Below, in pieces: positions 62,635 through 64,000 of a stretch of DNA of 64,000 bases. A program made the position numbers and the translations under genes. Positions within the stretch are counted from its first letter, which is position 1; each line of letters opens with the position of its first letter. The notes under the pieces were generated by a model. The model had not been told where the DNA came from, did no database searches, and worked only from the letters and a program-made list of their open reading frames with translations. The stretch comes from Bacteroidales bacterium (GTDB lineage: Bacteria > Bacteroidota > Bacteroidia > Bacteroidales > F082): NCBI GenBank assembly GCA_017553625.1, contig JAFZKP010000016.1, positions 62,001 to 126,000 of the forward strand, read 5' to 3'.

Positions 62635-63387
62635 ATGAAAATTAGTGAATTAGTTGAAAGCAAGGGCTATAAGAATTTTATGGCTAAGCTTTATGGTTTT
62701 GGTGCAACAATCGTTATGATCGGTGCTTTGTTCAAATTGACACACGTCGACTTCTTCAATTTGGGACTTCCAAACATCATGTTGACCCTCGGTTTGGTTA
62801 CTGAAGCTATCATCTTCTTCTTCTCCGCATTCGAGCCGTTACATCCGGAACCGGATTGGAGTTTGGTCTATCCTGAACTTTGGGATATGTATCATGGTGA
62901 AGGCGATGTCAAGAAACCTGAAAAACCAGCTCCAGGTACAACATCAAGACCTGTTTCAACTAACACAGGCAGCAAAGACGCTGTTACAGAAAAACTTGAT
63001 GAGATGTTCGAGAAAGCCAACATCAACGCTTCAACATTGGAGAAACTCAGCAATGGCTTGAACAAACTCAGTGAAAACGCCGGCAAGATCGCCGATGTTA
63101 GCGAGGCTGTCAATGCTACAAGCAACTATACAAGAGCTATGAACAAGGCTTCAGAATCAGTGATGGCACTTGATATGGAAGTTGCAAAATCAACAACAAG
63201 CACATCAGCTGTTTCAGAAACAAACAAGAAGCTGAACGACACAATGGCTCTCTATATTGAGAAAGTTAACGCATCAGCAACACAACAGGATAATTTAAAT
63301 CATCAAATTACTGATTTGTCAAAACGCATGACAGCAATGAATACCGTTTACGGTAACATGCTCAATGCAATGAACATCAAGGCCTAA
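62635..63387 (+). CDS. gldL: T9SS motor stator protein GldL/PorL
   Basis: 250 residues. Two membrane helices at about 19-36 and 44-66; Glu57 lies within helix 2 (LGLVTEAIIFFFSAF) at the place of the conserved charged residue used in the proton-driven motor. The cytoplasmic tail is helical and Ser/Thr/Ala-rich. Works with GldM as the energy source of secretion. Confidence 0.96.
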   Translation: MKISELVESKGYKNFMAKLYGFGATIVMIGALFKLTHVDFFNLGLPNIMLTLGLVTEAIIFFFSAFEPLHPEPDWSLVYPELWDMYHGEGDVKKPEKPAPGTTSRPVSTNTGSKDAVTEKLDEMFEKANINASTLEKLSNGLNKLSENAGKIADVSEAVNATSNYTRAMNKASESVMALDMEVAKSTTSTSAVSETNKKLNDTMALYIEKVNASATQQDNLNHQITDLSKRMTAMNTVYGNMLNAMNIKA

Positions 63388-63437
63388 ATGTCTTTTGCCA
63401 AATAAATTTTATTAACTAACTTTAAAAAGATTTAGAT

Positions 63438-64000
63438 ATGTCAGGAGCAAAAGAAACACCAAGGCAAAAGATGATCGGTATGATGTATTTGGTCTATACC
63501 GCATTGTTGGCCATGAACGTCTCTGCTGATATTCTTGATGCTTTCGCCAACGTGAGCGACGGTCAGCAAAGGACAAACGGTAGTATTACCAGAAAAATCA
63601 ACAACCAGTATGATATGTTCCAAGAGCAATTCGTGATGGACTCTGTAAAGACCCATCTGTATTGGGAAAAAGCTCTTGAAATTCGCGCTAAAACCGATAC
63701 TTTGGTCAATTTTATCGAAAAGGAAATATTGATTCCTATGGCACTGCAAGTCGAAAAAAAGACCGAAGACGAACTTCTGAATACAATTGATGATAAACTT
63801 GACCCGAAAGATCCGGATTACGAAAGAGACAAATATAAATATGTCAAGTTTAGAAACAGATTGGACATGAATGCCCGTCGTGTTTTTGTCAGTTTGAAGG
63901 TCTCTAATTTCGGCAACAAAGATAATTACGATGCACCTTATGATTTGATGATTAACAAAGGCAAGGGTACAGAACTTAAGAATAGAATCGATGATTACCG
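63438..64000 (+). CDS. gldM: T9SS motor/periplasmic shaft protein GldM/PorM, 3' end cut by window
   Basis: 187 complete codons are visible. MSGAKETPRQKMIGMMYLVY carries the short cytoplasmic start and the first part of the single membrane helix (MMYLVYTALLAMNVSADILDAF in two pieces), followed by the helical first periplasmic domain. Full-length GldM is about 500 residues. Probably followed by gldN outside the window. Confidence 0.96.
   Translation, partial: MSGAKETPRQKMIGMMYLVYTALLAMNVSADILDAFANVSDGQQRTNGSITRKINNQYDMFQEQFVMDSVKTHLYWEKALEIRAKTDTLVNFIEKEILIPMALQVEKKTEDELLNTIDDKLDPKDPDYERDKYKYVKFRNRLDMNARRVFVSLKVSNFGNKDNYDAPYDLMINKGKGTELKNRIDDY

Overview
The window is chromosomal DNA from a member of the Bacteroidetes, most likely an anaerobic Bacteroidales. 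The evidence is a type IX secretion (T9SS)/gliding gene set (SprE/PorW, a PorP/SprF-like protein, GldK, GldL, GldM), a peptidase that ends in a T9SS sorting domain, GH92 and GH97 glycosidases, gldF/gldG, and many copies of the Bacteroidetes -7 promoter box TAnnTTTG. No rRNA, tRNA, transposase, phage gene or CRISPR array was recognised.

Layout. 1-6.6 kb: a truncated RsuA/RluB-type pseudouridine synthase with a repeat-rich N-terminus, a T9SS-exported subtilase, a dihydroorotate-dehydrogenase-like enzyme, and an oxygen/NO-defence run (rubredoxin, flavin-reductase/rubredoxin fusion, FprA flavodiiron protein, Fe/Mn superoxide dismutase). 6.6-10.9 kb (minus): apt-gldF-gldG-DUF4340. 11-15 kb: a probable outer-membrane protein, a lipoprotein phosphoesterase and an EF-hand membrane protein. 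15.2-16.8 kb: an XRE / ImmA-IrrE / PIN operon behind an inverted repeat. 16.8-17.05 kb: a probable structured non-coding RNA. 17-22.3 kb: PEGA outer-membrane protein, msrA, GH92, DUF481. 22.4-29 kb: accessory region with two AAA/DUF4143 ATPases, a SIMPL protein, an unknown protein and a PD-(D/E)XK protein. 29-38 kb: AI-2E transporter, GH97, TlpA-like lipoprotein, regulator/membrane pair, pyrG and a third ATPase. 38-46.8 kb: dnaK, lipoprotein, panB, RluA-type enzyme, and a BlaI / M56-TonB / LRR operon. 46.9-55.3 kb (minus): rpmF-DUF177, then a close-packed seven-gene run sprE/porW-bactofilin-membrane protein-folE-BI-1-fabD-S41 protease. 55.4-64 kb (plus): dnaX, acyltransferase, M23 peptidase, rseP, then porP-like-gldK-gldL-gldM, cut by the window end.

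The most unusual content is repetitive DNA. (i) Six intergenic multi-hairpin elements are built from AATGTG/CACATT hexamers separated by mini-hairpins. (ii) GTAGAGACG palindromes occur four times, once inserted in frame in the GH97 gene. (iii) A second dispersed element encoding NEIP...ND is in frame inside dnaX. (iv) Tandem octamers GTTANTCA form long hairpins between genes. (v) 23-bp iteron arrays lie directly upstream of the promoters of two paralogous AAA/DUF4143 ATPases, and a 51-bp perfect direct repeat brackets one of them. The ATPase-plus-iteron arrangement is the best candidate here for an undescribed system; the in-frame repeats recall Rickettsia palindromic elements.
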